Shown here: positions 17,088 to 25,614 of the stretch, piece after piece
How positions within the stretch are numbered: the stretch's first letter is position 1
How the letters are laid out: each line of letters starts with the position of its first letter
Assembly (NCBI GenBank): GCA_009772935.1
Contig: WOUR01000023.1
Coordinates: forward strand, 62,001-126,000
Source of the DNA: Rhodospirillaceae bacterium
GTDB taxonomy: Bacteria > Pseudomonadota > Alphaproteobacteria > Reyranellales > Reyranellaceae
Direction of reading: 5' to 3'
DNA length: 64,000 nt
The notes under the pieces: model-generated
The model's database searches: none
Seen by the model: the letters and a program-made list of their open reading frames with translations, nothing else
Told to the model about the DNA's origin: nothing
Program-made: the position numbers and the translations under genes

Positions 17088-17485
17088 TCGACGTTTCGGC
17101 TCTGGCCCGGCGGGATGCCTTCACCCGCGGTCTCGGCATCGACTTGGTCGAGGCCTCGCTCGGCCGTGCCGTGACGCGCGTCGCGATCGAGGAGCGACAC
17201 CTCAACTTCAATGGGGTCGGCCATGGCGGCCTCACCTTCACGCTGGCCGATGCCGCCTTCGGCTATGCCTGCAATTCGCAGGGTGTCGTCTCGGGCAGCA
17301 TCGATGCGCACATCGTCTACAGCGTTGCCGTCCGGCTGGGCGACGTGCTGACCGCCACGGCGATCGAGATCTCGCGCTCCAGCAAGGCCTCGAACTACCG
17401 CATCGACGTCGTGCGCGGCGACGGCAAGCTGGTCGCCGCCATGACCGGCACCGCGCTGATCAGCGGCAAGCCGGTGGTGGTGTAG
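17084..17485 (+). CDS. PaaI-type hotdog thioesterase
   Basis: A 133-aa hotdog-fold acyl-CoA thioesterase. The active-site pattern of PaaI is present: Asn43-Gly44, H47GG and Asp56 in a long helix (GGLTFTLADAAF). PaaI removes CoA from hydroxyphenylacetyl-CoA and similar aryl-acetyl-CoAs. Its ATGA overlap with iorB puts it in the operon that would make aryl-acetyl-CoA, so it may release the free arylacetate or relieve CoA trapping. This supports an aromatic amino acid substrate for the oxidoreductase. Confidence 0.88.
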   Translation: MIDVSALARRDAFTRGLGIDLVEASLGRAVTRVAIEERHLNFNGVGHGGLTFTLADAAFGYACNSQGVVSGSIDAHIVYSVAVRLGDVLTATAIEISRSSKASNYRIDVVRGDGKLVAAMTGTALISGKPVVV

Positions 17486-17493
17486 CAATGGAG

Positions 17494-17560
17494 CGCGCCA
17501 TTCCAGTGGCGCTCATCCTTTGCCTTTCGACACCTCTCCGGCGCCACTGGGGTGACGCGG
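17494..17560. repeat. Second copy of the CCA(C/T)TCCAGTGGCGC repeat
   Basis: Begins GCGCGCCATTCCAGTGGCGC right after the paaI stop, then CATCCTTTG and GACACC, a second GGCGCCACTGG palindromic part, and GTGACGCGG. It resembles the shorter copy at 15531-15580. It could also act as a 3'-end hairpin for the ior operon and the convergent GMC gene. Confidence 0.5.
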
Positions 17561-17571
17561 TCCAATGAGGC

Positions 17572-19167
17572 TCAGGTTGCGCCCTTGAGGATATCCGCCA
17601 TCTTCTCGCCGACCATGATGGACGGCGCGTTGGTGTTGCCGGACGGCATGGTCGGGAAGATCGAGGCGTCGGCGACGCGCAGGCCCTGGATACCGTGGAC
17701 CCGGAGCTTGTCGTCGACCACGGTGCTCGGGCCCTCTGGGCCCATGCGGCAGGTGCCGATCGGGTGATAGGCGGTCTGCGAATTGTTGCGGATCCAGGCG
17801 AGGATCTCCTCGTCGGTCTGCACCGAGGGGCCCGGCGAGAACTCCTCGTCGCGGTAGGGATCCATCGGCTTGGCGTCGACGATACGGCGCATCATGCGGA
17901 AGCCGGCGGTCATCGCATCCTGGTCGATCCGGTCGGCCAGGAAGTTGAAGCGGATCGCCGGATGGGCCTTGGGGTCGGCGGAACGGATGTGGATCGAGCC
18001 CAGGCTCTCGGGGCGCAGCTGGTAGCAGGCGATCGTCATTGACGGGAAGTCCTGCAGCTTGCGCGTCTTCGGGTCCTTGATCGAGTAGGGCACGAGATGC
18101 ATCTGCACGTCCGGCGTCTCGAGCTCCGGCCGCGTCTTGAGGAAGCCCAGCAGCGGGGCCGAGGGCAAGCTCATGAAGCCGCCGCCTGTGGCGAGGTACT
18201 TCATCATCTGGGTCACGGCGCCGATGCCGCGCGCCATGTGGTTGTAGGAAACGCTGGCCACCTTCAGGCGCCAGATGATGCGGGCGTTGATGTGGTCGCG
18301 GAAATTCTCGCCGACCGCCTTCAGCTCGTGCTTCACCTCGATGCCGTGCTTCTTCAGCAGCTCCGGCTGGCCGATGCCCGACAGTTCGAGGATCTGCGGG
18401 CTGGCGACACCGCCGGCCGACAGAATTGTCTCCTTCGCGTGGGCCTGTACCGCCTTGCCGTCCTTCTCGTACTCGACGCCGATGCAGCGCTTGCCCTCGA
18501 GCAGGACGCGCAGCGTGTGGGCGTTGGTGACGACGTGCAGATTGGGACGCTTCATCGCGGGCTCGATGTAGCAATGCGCCACGCTCATGCGCCGGCCCTT
18601 GTAGATCGAGGTCTGCGTCTTAACGACACCTTCCTGGTCCTCGCTGTTGTAGTCCGGGTTGGTCTTGAAGCCGGCGGCCTTCGAGGCCTCGAAAAGCGCG
18701 TCGTAGAGCGGGTTCTGGTCGGGGACGGTCGAGACCTTGAGCGGCCCGTCGGTGCCGCGGCCGTTCGAGCCGTCGCCGTCGACGAAGTTCTCCATGCGGG
18801 TGAAGAGCGGCGCCACGTCGCGCCAGCTCCAGCCGCGGCAGCCCATCTGAGCCCAGGTGTCGAAGTCGAGCGGCTGGCCACGCACCCAGACCAGCCCGTT
18901 GATGGAACTCGACCCGCCCAGCACTTTTCCGCGCGGCACCGGGATCGCCCGGTTGGCCGTGCCCGGCTCGGGCTCCGACTGGTAGAGCCAGTTGGCGGCC
19001 GGGTTGTCGATCAGCAGGCCGAAGGACAGCGGCATGCGGGAGTAGGGGTGGCTGGCCGCGCCGGCCTCCAGCAGGAGCACCTTGTTGGTTGGCACTTCCG
19101 TGAGCCGCGCCGCCAGGGCGCCGCCCGCCGAACCCGCGCCAACGATGATGTAGTCGTACTCGGCCAT
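17572..19167 (-). CDS. GMC family FAD-dependent oxidoreductase (choline/alcohol dehydrogenase type)
   Basis: A 531-aa flavoprotein. The FAD-binding GAGSAG lies at residues 10-15, the second GMC signature in GKVLGGSSSINGLVWVRG, and the catalytic His in TAYHPIGTCRMG with the partner Asn in SGNTNAPSIM. GMC dehydrogenases of this group oxidise primary alcohols such as choline or aliphatic/polyethylene-glycol alcohols. The start is the ATG at 19167, giving the N-terminus MAEYDYIIVG; an upstream ATG at 19203 is less likely. No choline-operon genes are nearby. It is similar in design to the GMC protein at 52534-54138, but it is not a neighbour or close duplicate. Confidence 0.9.
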   Translation of the reverse strand: MAEYDYIIVGAGSAGGALAARLTEVPTNKVLLLEAGAASHPYSRMPLSFGLLIDNPAANWLYQSEPEPGTANRAIPVPRGKVLGGSSSINGLVWVRGQPLDFDTWAQMGCRGWSWRDVAPLFTRMENFVDGDGSNGRGTDGPLKVSTVPDQNPLYDALFEASKAAGFKTNPDYNSEDQEGVVKTQTSIYKGRRMSVAHCYIEPAMKRPNLHVVTNAHTLRVLLEGKRCIGVEYEKDGKAVQAHAKETILSAGGVASPQILELSGIGQPELLKKHGIEVKHELKAVGENFRDHINARIIWRLKVASVSYNHMARGIGAVTQMMKYLATGGGFMSLPSAPLLGFLKTRPELETPDVQMHLVPYSIKDPKTRKLQDFPSMTIACYQLRPESLGSIHIRSADPKAHPAIRFNFLADRIDQDAMTAGFRMMRRIVDAKPMDPYRDEEFSPGPSVQTDEEILAWIRNNSQTAYHPIGTCRMGPEGPSTVVDDKLRVHGIQGLRVADASIFPTMPSGNTNAPSIMVGEKMADILKGAT

Positions 19168-19352
19168 TTCCCCTGATCTCCCCGCGCACTCGCTGTCATG
19201 CAACCGTAGCGCACTGCCATGGAGATGACAGGGGCAATCTTGTCCTGGAACGGCGAAAATGCCCTGTCAGAATCCGTCGACCGCTTCCTGACGGTACATC
19301 GGGCCTGCCGCCGTGCGATAACGACCCCAACCACGGGGCGGCGGAGACGGCG

Positions 19353-20453
19353 ATGATCGAGACGGAAAAGGGCAGGGCCGATATCACGCGTTTCACGATC
19401 GATGTCGCGATCCGCCTCGGTCTGATCGCTACGGTGATCTATGTGAGTCTGCTCCTGTTGCAGCCTGTGGCGGCGCTGATGATGTGGGCCATCATCCTGT
19501 CAGTCGCGGTCTATCCATTGTACGACATGGCCCGACGCCGCCTGCACCTGCGGGACGGGATCGCCGCCGCGCTGTTCTCGATCCTGCTGCTCGTGCTGCT
19601 GCTGACGCCCGTCGTCCTTCTCGCCGCGTCCGCCGTCGGGAGTCTCGACGAGTATGCCCGGATGCTGCTGCGCGGCGAGCATGTCGTGCCGCCGCCACCC
19701 GAATCGGTGAAGGACTGGCCGATGGTCGGCGCGAGGATCTACGACTTCTGGCTGACCACCTCCAACGATGCGCGGGCCCTCGTGACGGCCCATGTCGGCC
19801 AGCTGGCCGCTGTCGGTCGATGGATGGGGGGCGTCGCGGCGGGCGTCTTCCTGGAGGTCCTGCAATTCGCCGGCGCCATCATCGTGGCAGGGGTCCTTCT
19901 GGCCTATTCCGAGGAGCTGACGGGAACGCTACGCGCCCTCGCGGCGCGGGTGGCGGAGACGCGCGGGCGGCACTTCCTCGAGATTGCCGGGTCGACCATC
20001 CGTAACGTGTCGCAGGGCGTCATCGGCATCGCCCTCCTGCAGTCGGTGCTGCTGGCGATCGGCATGCTGGTGGCGGGTGTTCCCTTCGCGGGTGCCATCA
20101 GCTTCGTCTGTCTCGTGCTGGCGATCGTGCAGATCGGGCCCAACATCGTCATGATCCCGGTGATCATCTGGACCTGGATGTATCTTCCGGCCCTGCATGC
20201 CGGCCTGTTCACCACCTATACGCTGCCGCTCCTACTGCTCGACAACGTGCTGCGACCTATCCTGATGGCGCGGGGTCTCCCGACGCCGATGGCGGTGATC
20301 GTGGCCGGCGTAATCTGCGGCACGCTGGCGGGCGGCCTCATCGGCCTCTTCGTGGGCCCGGTGGTGCTGTCGGTCTTCTACGACCTGCTGGTCGCCTGGA
20401 TCGTGGCAGGCCGAAAGGTCGAGGCAATCGACGCTCCGGCCCCCGCGCCCTGA
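19353..20453 (+). CDS. AI-2E family transporter (PerM-like)
   Basis: A 366-aa membrane protein with two N-terminal helices (~25-60), a third at ~68-95, an extracytoplasmic loop, and a cluster of helices from ~175 to ~345. Family stretches include LLAYSEELTG, GVPFAGAISFVCLVLAIVQI and LLDNVLRPILMARGLP followed by GLIGLFVGPVVLSVFYDL. Members are variously autoinducer-2 exporters, Na+/H+ antiporters or unassigned. GGAG precedes the ATG by 7 bases. The stop directly abuts the stop of the convergent SDR. Confidence 0.88.
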   Translation: MIETEKGRADITRFTIDVAIRLGLIATVIYVSLLLLQPVAALMMWAIILSVAVYPLYDMARRRLHLRDGIAAALFSILLLVLLLTPVVLLAASAVGSLDEYARMLLRGEHVVPPPPESVKDWPMVGARIYDFWLTTSNDARALVTAHVGQLAAVGRWMGGVAAGVFLEVLQFAGAIIVAGVLLAYSEELTGTLRALAARVAETRGRHFLEIAGSTIRNVSQGVIGIALLQSVLLAIGMLVAGVPFAGAISFVCLVLAIVQIGPNIVMIPVIIWTWMYLPALHAGLFTTYTLPLLLLDNVLRPILMARGLPTPMAVIVAGVICGTLAGGLIGLFVGPVVLSVFYDLLVAWIVAGRKVEAIDAPAPAP

Positions 20454-21308
20454 CTACTTCTTCTTCGGACGGAGCGCGTCCCACTGCTCGTCGGTCCAGT
20501 CCAGCATAGCCGAAGTATTGGCGCCGCCGCCGCCTGATTGCAGCATCTTGCCGCCGTCGATGACGATGGCGTCGCCGTTGATGTAGGCCGCGCCGTCGCT
20601 CACCAGGAAAGCGGCGAGGTTGGCGAGTTCGATATGCTCGCCGGTGCGGCGCATCGGGATCGCCTTGATCATTTCATCCTGCCCGCCGCGCTCCTTCGGC
20701 ATCAGGCGGCTCCACGCACCTTCGGTCGGGAAGGGGCCGGGGACGATCGCGCAGGTGCGGATGCCCTTAGGACCCCATTCGACGGCCAGGCTCTTGGTCA
20801 TGGCCAGCACGCCCGCCTTGGCCATCGCCGACGGTACCGTGAACGGCGCGCCGGTCAGCGACGAGACCGTGAGGATCGACATCACGACCTTGTTGCGCTC
20901 GCCAGCCTCGATCCAGCGGCGGCCGGCCACGACGGTGCAGTAGGCCGAGCCGTGCAGCACGATGCCCAGCACGGCGTCGATCGCCCGCGGCGACATCTTG
21001 TGGGTCTGCGCCAGGATCTGGCCGGCGGCATTGTTGACCAGGATATCGAGTGGGCGCTTCTCCCAGATCTTGTCCATCATCGCCTCGACGGCGTCGGGGA
21101 TGCGCACGTCGCAGCCCACGGTCTCGATCTCGCCGCCGGTCTCCTTGGCTAGTTCGGCTGCGGTCTCCTTCAGCACGTCCTCGCGCCGGCCGCAGATGAT
21201 CACGTTGGCGCCCAGTTCGAGATAGCGGTGCGCCATCGAGCGGCCAAGGCCGGTGCCGCCGCCGGTCACCAGGATGCGCTTGCCCTTGAGCAGATCGGGT
21301 TGGAACAT
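20454..21308 (-). CDS. 2,4-dienoyl-CoA reductase-like SDR
   Basis: A 284-aa SDR. TGGGTGLG is at residues 15-22 and the active-site region reads VPSAMAKAGVLAMTKSLAVEWG, the pattern of mitochondrial/bacterial NADPH-dependent 2,4-dienoyl-CoA reductase (DECR1), which lacks the usual YxxxK and has NNAAG. Downstream segments (PGPFPTEGAWSRL, ELANLAAFLVSD) also match that group. It would reduce 2,4-dienoyl-CoA to 3-enoyl-CoA during beta-oxidation of unsaturated acids. It is 10 bp downstream of the CoA-transferase gene in one operon. Confidence 0.85.
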   Translation of the reverse strand: MFQPDLLKGKRILVTGGGTGLGRSMAHRYLELGANVIICGRREDVLKETAAELAKETGGEIETVGCDVRIPDAVEAMMDKIWEKRPLDILVNNAAGQILAQTHKMSPRAIDAVLGIVLHGSAYCTVVAGRRWIEAGERNKVVMSILTVSSLTGAPFTVPSAMAKAGVLAMTKSLAVEWGPKGIRTCAIVPGPFPTEGAWSRLMPKERGGQDEMIKAIPMRRTGEHIELANLAAFLVSDGAAYINGDAIVIDGGKMLQSGGGGANTSAMLDWTDEQWDALRPKKK

Positions 21309-21318
21309 CGGTCTTCTC

Positions 21319-22524
21319 CTACTTCTTGATCTCGGTCAGAGCGATGCCGGAGGTGACCAGTTTGTCGATCTCGGCGGCCGAGTAGCCGGCTTCCTGAAGC
21401 ACTGCCTGTGTGTCGGCGCCGAACTTCTTGGGCTTGGTGCGCACCTTGGGCGGGGTGCGCGAGAGCTTCACGGGATTGCCGACGTTCCGCCAGCCGTCCT
21501 TCTCCCACACCATGCCGCGATGCTTGGTGTGCGGGGCCTCCATCACGTCGGAGACCTCCAGCACGGCGGCCGACGGTACACCGCCTCGCATCAACTCCTG
21601 CGAGAATTCGTTGGCGTCGCGGTCCTTCAGCAGAGCGCGCAGCTCGGCCTCCAGCTCGGCGCGATGGGCGACCCGCTCCTTGTTGGTCTTGAAGCGCGGA
21701 TCGTCGGCGAGTTCCGGCTTGCCCAGCATCTGTGTCAGCTTGCGGAACTGCCCGTCATTGCCGGCACCGACCACGATGTTGCGCGTCTTCGTCGGGAAGT
21801 TGGAGTAGGGCACCAGGCTCGCATGGCTGTTGCCGACGAGCTTGGGCTTGAGGCCGGCCATGAAATAGTTCGGCGCATGCGGCTGGTGTAGCGCAATGGC
21901 GCTGTCGTAGAGCGTCGCATCCACGAACTGGCCCTTGCCCGAACGGTTGCGCTCGTAGAGCGCCATCAGGATGCCGATGGTGGCGTTCATGCCGGTGGAG
22001 AGATCGACCACCGGCACGCCGATGCGGACCTGGCCGCCCTCTGGCGAGCCGTTGACAGAGACCAGGCCGGCCGACGCCTGCACCATGGCATCGTAGCCCG
22101 GGAAGCCACCCAGAGGTCCGTCGGCGCCGAAGCCCGAGACGCGGGCATGGACCAGCCGCGGGAACTTCACCGCCAGTACGTCGTGATAGCCGATGCCCCA
22201 CTTCTCCATCGTGCCGGTCTTGAAGTTGTCGATCAGCACGTCGGTCGTCTCGAGAAGCTTCAACAGCACCTCGCGCCCCTCGGGCTTCGAAAGGTCGAGG
22301 GCGATCGTGCGCTTGTTGCGGTTGATGCCGGCGAAGTAGGCCGAGATACCCTCGACGTCGAACGGGGGGCCCCAGGTACGGGTTTCATCTCCCTGCGGCG
22401 GCTCGATCTTGATCACGTCGGCGCCGTGGTCGGCCAGCATCTGGCCGCAATAGGGGCCTCCCAGCACTCGCGACAGGTCGATCACTTTCAGTCCCTCGAG
22501 CGCGCCCCCGCTTGCCACCGCCAT
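21319..22524 (-). CDS. CaiB/BaiF family (class III) CoA-transferase
   Basis: A 401-aa protein of the formyl-CoA/carnitine CoA-transferase family. The N-terminal LEGLKVIDLSRVLGGPYCGQ and EPPQGDETRTWGPPF are typical, and the catalytic Asp145 sits in GYDAMVQA. It forms interlocked dimers and moves CoA between carboxylic acids. It begins the two-gene minus-strand operon with the dienoyl-CoA reductase, consistent with activation and degradation of an unsaturated carboxylic acid (inference). Donor and acceptor unknown. Confidence 0.9.
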   Translation of the reverse strand: MAVASGGALEGLKVIDLSRVLGGPYCGQMLADHGADVIKIEPPQGDETRTWGPPFDVEGISAYFAGINRNKRTIALDLSKPEGREVLLKLLETTDVLIDNFKTGTMEKWGIGYHDVLAVKFPRLVHARVSGFGADGPLGGFPGYDAMVQASAGLVSVNGSPEGGQVRIGVPVVDLSTGMNATIGILMALYERNRSGKGQFVDATLYDSAIALHQPHAPNYFMAGLKPKLVGNSHASLVPYSNFPTKTRNIVVGAGNDGQFRKLTQMLGKPELADDPRFKTNKERVAHRAELEAELRALLKDRDANEFSQELMRGGVPSAAVLEVSDVMEAPHTKHRGMVWEKDGWRNVGNPVKLSRTPPKVRTKPKKFGADTQAVLQEAGYSAAEIDKLVTSGIALTEIKK

Positions 22525-22598
22525 CTCGTTCCACTCCTCGCATTCAGACAGGAGGCGGGGTTATAGACCATGGGGCTGGGGCCCGGTACCGTCCGGGC

Positions 22599-23342
22599 AT
22601 GATCGAACGCGAGCTGGATATCGCCACGCAAGATGGCGCCCTGAACACCTACACCGTGCGGCCCGACGATGGCGGGCCGCTGCCGGTCGTCCTCATGCTG
22701 ATGGACGCCCCGGGCGTCCGCGAGGGGCTGAGGGAGATCTGCCGCCGGATTTCGCAGTCCGGCTACTACGTGCTCTTGCCCAATCTCTACTACCGCTCGA
22801 CGCGTGAATTCGTCTGCGGCCCGACCCGCAATCATCCCGATGGCGTGGCCAATCTGAAGCGCATGTTCGGCCTGATGGAGTCGATCTCCAACGCCAGGGT
22901 CGCGGCGGATACCGGCGCCGTGCTCGACGTGCTGCCGAACCTTCCCGACGCGAAACCCGGCAAGGTGGGACTGGTCGGCTACTGCATGAGCGGCGCCTTC
23001 GTCACGGCTGCTGCTGCGGCGCATCCCGACCGCATCGGCTGCTTCGCGTCCTACTACGGGACGCGCCTGATCACCGACAAGCCTGACTCGCCGCACCTGA
23101 TGCTGGGCGACATCATCGCCGAGGGCTACTACGCCTTCGCCGAGCACGACACCTACGTGCCGCTGTCGGACGTTGCCAAATTCGAGAAGCTGCTGGCTTC
23201 TGCGCCGTTCCCCTCACGGGTGGAGACTGAGGCGGGCACGCATCACGGCTATGCCTTCTCCGATCGCGGCAACCTGAACGAGGCCGCGCGCGAGAAGCAC
23301 TACGAACGCATGCTGGCGCTCTTCCGCCGGCACATCGGATGA
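22599..23342 (+). CDS. Dienelactone hydrolase family protein
   Basis: A 247-aa alpha/beta hydrolase with a cysteine nucleophile: Cys129 in GYCMSG, Asp183 in EHDTYVP and His215 in THHGYAF, the triad of dienelactone hydrolase. The reading frame is open further upstream, but the natural start is the ATG at 22599 (MIERELDIATQDG). Classical members open dienelactones in the modified ortho-cleavage pathway; many relatives act on other esters. It precedes a maleylacetate-reductase-like dehydrogenase on the same strand, a combination known from chloroaromatic and resorcinol pathways. Confidence 0.88.
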   Translation: MIERELDIATQDGALNTYTVRPDDGGPLPVVLMLMDAPGVREGLREICRRISQSGYYVLLPNLYYRSTREFVCGPTRNHPDGVANLKRMFGLMESISNARVAADTGAVLDVLPNLPDAKPGKVGLVGYCMSGAFVTAAAAAHPDRIGCFASYYGTRLITDKPDSPHLMLGDIIAEGYYAFAEHDTYVPLSDVAKFEKLLASAPFPSRVETEAGTHHGYAFSDRGNLNEAAREKHYERMLALFRRHIG

Positions 23343-23346
23343 TCCT

Positions 23347-23433
23347 GTCGTCCTGAGTGCAGCGAAGGATCTTGCAGAACGATCAGAATGGGTGTTGCCG
23401 AGGCGCCAGATCCTTCGCTTCGCCCAGGATGAC
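23347..23433. repeat. Dispersed inverted repeat (GTCxTCCTGAG...CAGGATGAC type)
   Basis: Two 26-bp arms, GTCGTCCTGAGTGCAGCGAA.. at 23347-23372 and ..TTCGCCCAGGATGAC at 23408-23433, are near-complementary around a 35-bp loop. It lies between the dienelactone hydrolase and Fe-dehydrogenase genes. The general form (GTCATCCTGAGCGAAGCGAAGGATC and its complement) is common between genes in alphaproteobacteria. It is related in form to the copies at 32639 and 35093. Confidence 0.75.
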
Positions 23434-23450
23434 CAAGAGGGAGCAAAAGC

Positions 23451-24626
23451 ATGCTGAACGGCATCCACGGACACCAGGACATCGAGCGAGTCGTCTACGG
23501 CAGGCCGGCGGGCGTCGCGTTGCGCGCCGAGGCCGAGCGGCTGGGGGCGAAGAAGGTGTTCATCACGACCTCGAAGTCGGTGGCGCAGAGCGCGCTGCTG
23601 GCGTCGGTGATCGACGGCCTGGGCGATCTGCACGCGGGTACCTATGCCGGCATCACGGCGCACTCGCCGCGACCCTGTGTCGTCGAAGGCGCCATGATGG
23701 CGCGCGCGGCTGGCGCCGACCTGATCGTGGCGGTGGGCGGCGGCTCTGTGATCGATGCCACCAAGACCATCCTGATCGCGCTGTGGCAGGACGTGACGAC
23801 GGTCGACGAACTCGATGCCTACCGGGCCGGCAAGCCGAAGGAAGGCGCCGCGCCGCCTTCGGAAGCCATCACGCCGCCGGCCGACGCGATCCGCATGATC
23901 GCCGTCCCGACAACTCTGTCGGCGGCCGAATTCAATGCCTTCGCCGGCATCTCCGATCCGCGCAAGGGCGTCAAGGAGAGCTTCGGACACCGCCTGATCG
24001 TGCCGCGCGTCATCGTGCTTGATCCCGCCGCCACCTTGGCAACGCCGATGGACCTCATGCTCTCGACCGGTCTGAAGGCCGTCGACCATGCGGTCGAACG
24101 ACTGTGTTCGCAGCAGGCCCATCCCTTCGTGCTGGGCACGGCCACCGAGGCGCTGAAGTTGCTCGCCCGCGCCCTGCCGGCGCACAAGGCCAATCCAGAC
24201 GACATGACGACGCGGCTCGACCTCCAGTTCGGCATGTGGCTGTCGATCGGCGCCGGCACGTCGGGCGTCGGCGTGGGCGCGAGCCACGGGATCGGCCATG
24301 TGTTGGGCGCCGCCTGCCATGTACCGCACGGCCATACGTCCTGCGTTATGCTTCCCTCGGTGCTGCGCTGGAACCTGCCGGCCAATGCGGAGCGCCAGCA
24401 GCGGGTGGGGGAGGCGTTCGGCAAGCCGGATGCCGCGGCAGGGGACCTCGTCGAAGGGCTGGTGAAGTCGCTCGGCCTGCCGGGACGTCTCTCCGAAGTC
24501 GGGGTCGGCAGGGACCGTTTCCGCGAGATCGCCGAGAAATCGATGCATGACCGGGCGGTGCTCAACAATCCGCGTCCCATCAAGGGACCGGATCAGGTCA
24601 TGGAAATCCTCGAACTCGCGGCCTGA
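23451..24626 (+). CDS. Iron-containing alcohol dehydrogenase, maleylacetate reductase-like
   Basis: A 391-aa group III alcohol dehydrogenase. NAD-binding GGGSVIDATK lies at residues 96-105. Metal-site histidines appear in TGLKAVDHAVE (His213) and in ASHGIGHVLG and HVPHGHTS. The GLKAVDHAVE and SHGIGHVLGA segments match maleylacetate reductases, which take maleylacetate to 3-oxoadipate with NADH. The dienelactone hydrolase upstream (with a repeat between) supports a role in the late steps of an aromatic pathway, although no ring-cleavage enzyme lies in the window. Confidence 0.85.
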   Translation: MLNGIHGHQDIERVVYGRPAGVALRAEAERLGAKKVFITTSKSVAQSALLASVIDGLGDLHAGTYAGITAHSPRPCVVEGAMMARAAGADLIVAVGGGSVIDATKTILIALWQDVTTVDELDAYRAGKPKEGAAPPSEAITPPADAIRMIAVPTTLSAAEFNAFAGISDPRKGVKESFGHRLIVPRVIVLDPAATLATPMDLMLSTGLKAVDHAVERLCSQQAHPFVLGTATEALKLLARALPAHKANPDDMTTRLDLQFGMWLSIGAGTSGVGVGASHGIGHVLGAACHVPHGHTSCVMLPSVLRWNLPANAERQQRVGEAFGKPDAAAGDLVEGLVKSLGLPGRLSEVGVGRDRFREIAEKSMHDRAVLNNPRPIKGPDQVMEILELAA

Positions 24627-24726
24627 ACCGACATGACCCCATGAATTCTTCTCGTGAGCCCGAGGCATGGCAAGCGGCTAAAGCCACACGACCTACGGGG
24701 AGCAAACGCCAGTCACGGGTGAAAAC

Positions 24727-25581
24727 ATGGTCGATGTTCGAATTGCCGAATCCGCCGCTCTGCGCCCGCCGCTCGCCGGCTGGGTGGATGCGCCGGTGAA
24801 CTACCTCGCCGATCTTAGCATCAAGCCCGTCACCTACAACCCGCCGCACGGCACGGGCCTGCCGCGACGCGACGGCAACTACCGCGACTTCACTGTCCGC
24901 ATCCACGATGCCCGTCCGATCGTGCGCGATCTCTCGCTCGACCGTCAGGCCTTCCTCCTGACGCGCCACGACACCGCGGTGCGCGACTTCTACGACGAGG
25001 AGGAAGTGCGCACGAAATATCATGCCGAAGTCGAGGCGCTGATCAGGCGCGAGACCGGCGCATCGAAGGTCGTGGTGTTCGATCACACGGTGCGCACCGC
25101 CGACCGTGCCGTCGAGCGTGGTCTCCGGACGCCCGTCCGCAGCGTGCACAACGACTACACCGAGAAGTCGGGACCACAGCGGGTACGCGACCTGCTCCCG
25201 CCAGAGGAGGCCGAGCGGCGTCTGAAGAAGCGTTTCGCGGAGTACAATGTCTGGCGCAGTATCGATCACGAACCGGTCGAGATGGCGCCGCTCGGCTTCG
25301 TCGATTCCGAGACCATTACGCCGCGCGATCTCGCGGTCTGCGATCTGGTCTATGCCGATCGTACCGGCGAGATCTACCAGGGCGTCTACAACGCCGATCA
25401 CCGCTGGTTCTACTTCCCGAAGATGACGCGAGACGAGGCGATCCTGATCAAGTGCTACGATTCACTGACGGACGGCCGTGCGCGCTTCTCGCTGCACTCG
25501 GCGTTCGACGACCCGACCTCGCCCGCAAATCCGCGACCGCGGCAGAGCATCGAGGCGAGGGCGTTCGCTTTCTTCGACTAG
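24727..25581 (+). CDS. CmcJ/NvfI-like oxidoreductase (Fe/2-oxoglutarate enzyme-related)
   Basis: A 284-aa protein of the family that includes cephamycin CmcJ, fungal NvfI and AsaB-type hydroxylase/desaturases. Seen: VHNDYTEKSGPQR at 140-152 with metal-site candidates His141 and Asp143, a tyrosine-rich core (VWRSIDHEPVEMAPL), and HSAFDDP (257-263) with a downstream Arg in PRQSIEARAF that may bind the co-substrate carboxylate. Members catalyse hydroxylation, desaturation or ring changes of small molecules. It is monocistronic, with no natural-product genes around it. Substrate unknown. Confidence 0.8.
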   Translation: MVDVRIAESAALRPPLAGWVDAPVNYLADLSIKPVTYNPPHGTGLPRRDGNYRDFTVRIHDARPIVRDLSLDRQAFLLTRHDTAVRDFYDEEEVRTKYHAEVEALIRRETGASKVVVFDHTVRTADRAVERGLRTPVRSVHNDYTEKSGPQRVRDLLPPEEAERRLKKRFAEYNVWRSIDHEPVEMAPLGFVDSETITPRDLAVCDLVYADRTGEIYQGVYNADHRWFYFPKMTRDEAILIKCYDSLTDGRARFSLHSAFDDPTSPANPRPRQSIEARAFAFFD

Positions 25582-25614
25582 GTGGTCAAGGGGAACCGTG
25601 CGGGCTCCCGCGCC

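Noticed and set aside
23347-23433. Repeat considered as a CRISPR or terminator
   Set aside because: It is a single inverted repeat with a 35-bp loop and no T-run; it fits the dispersed intergenic palindrome class.
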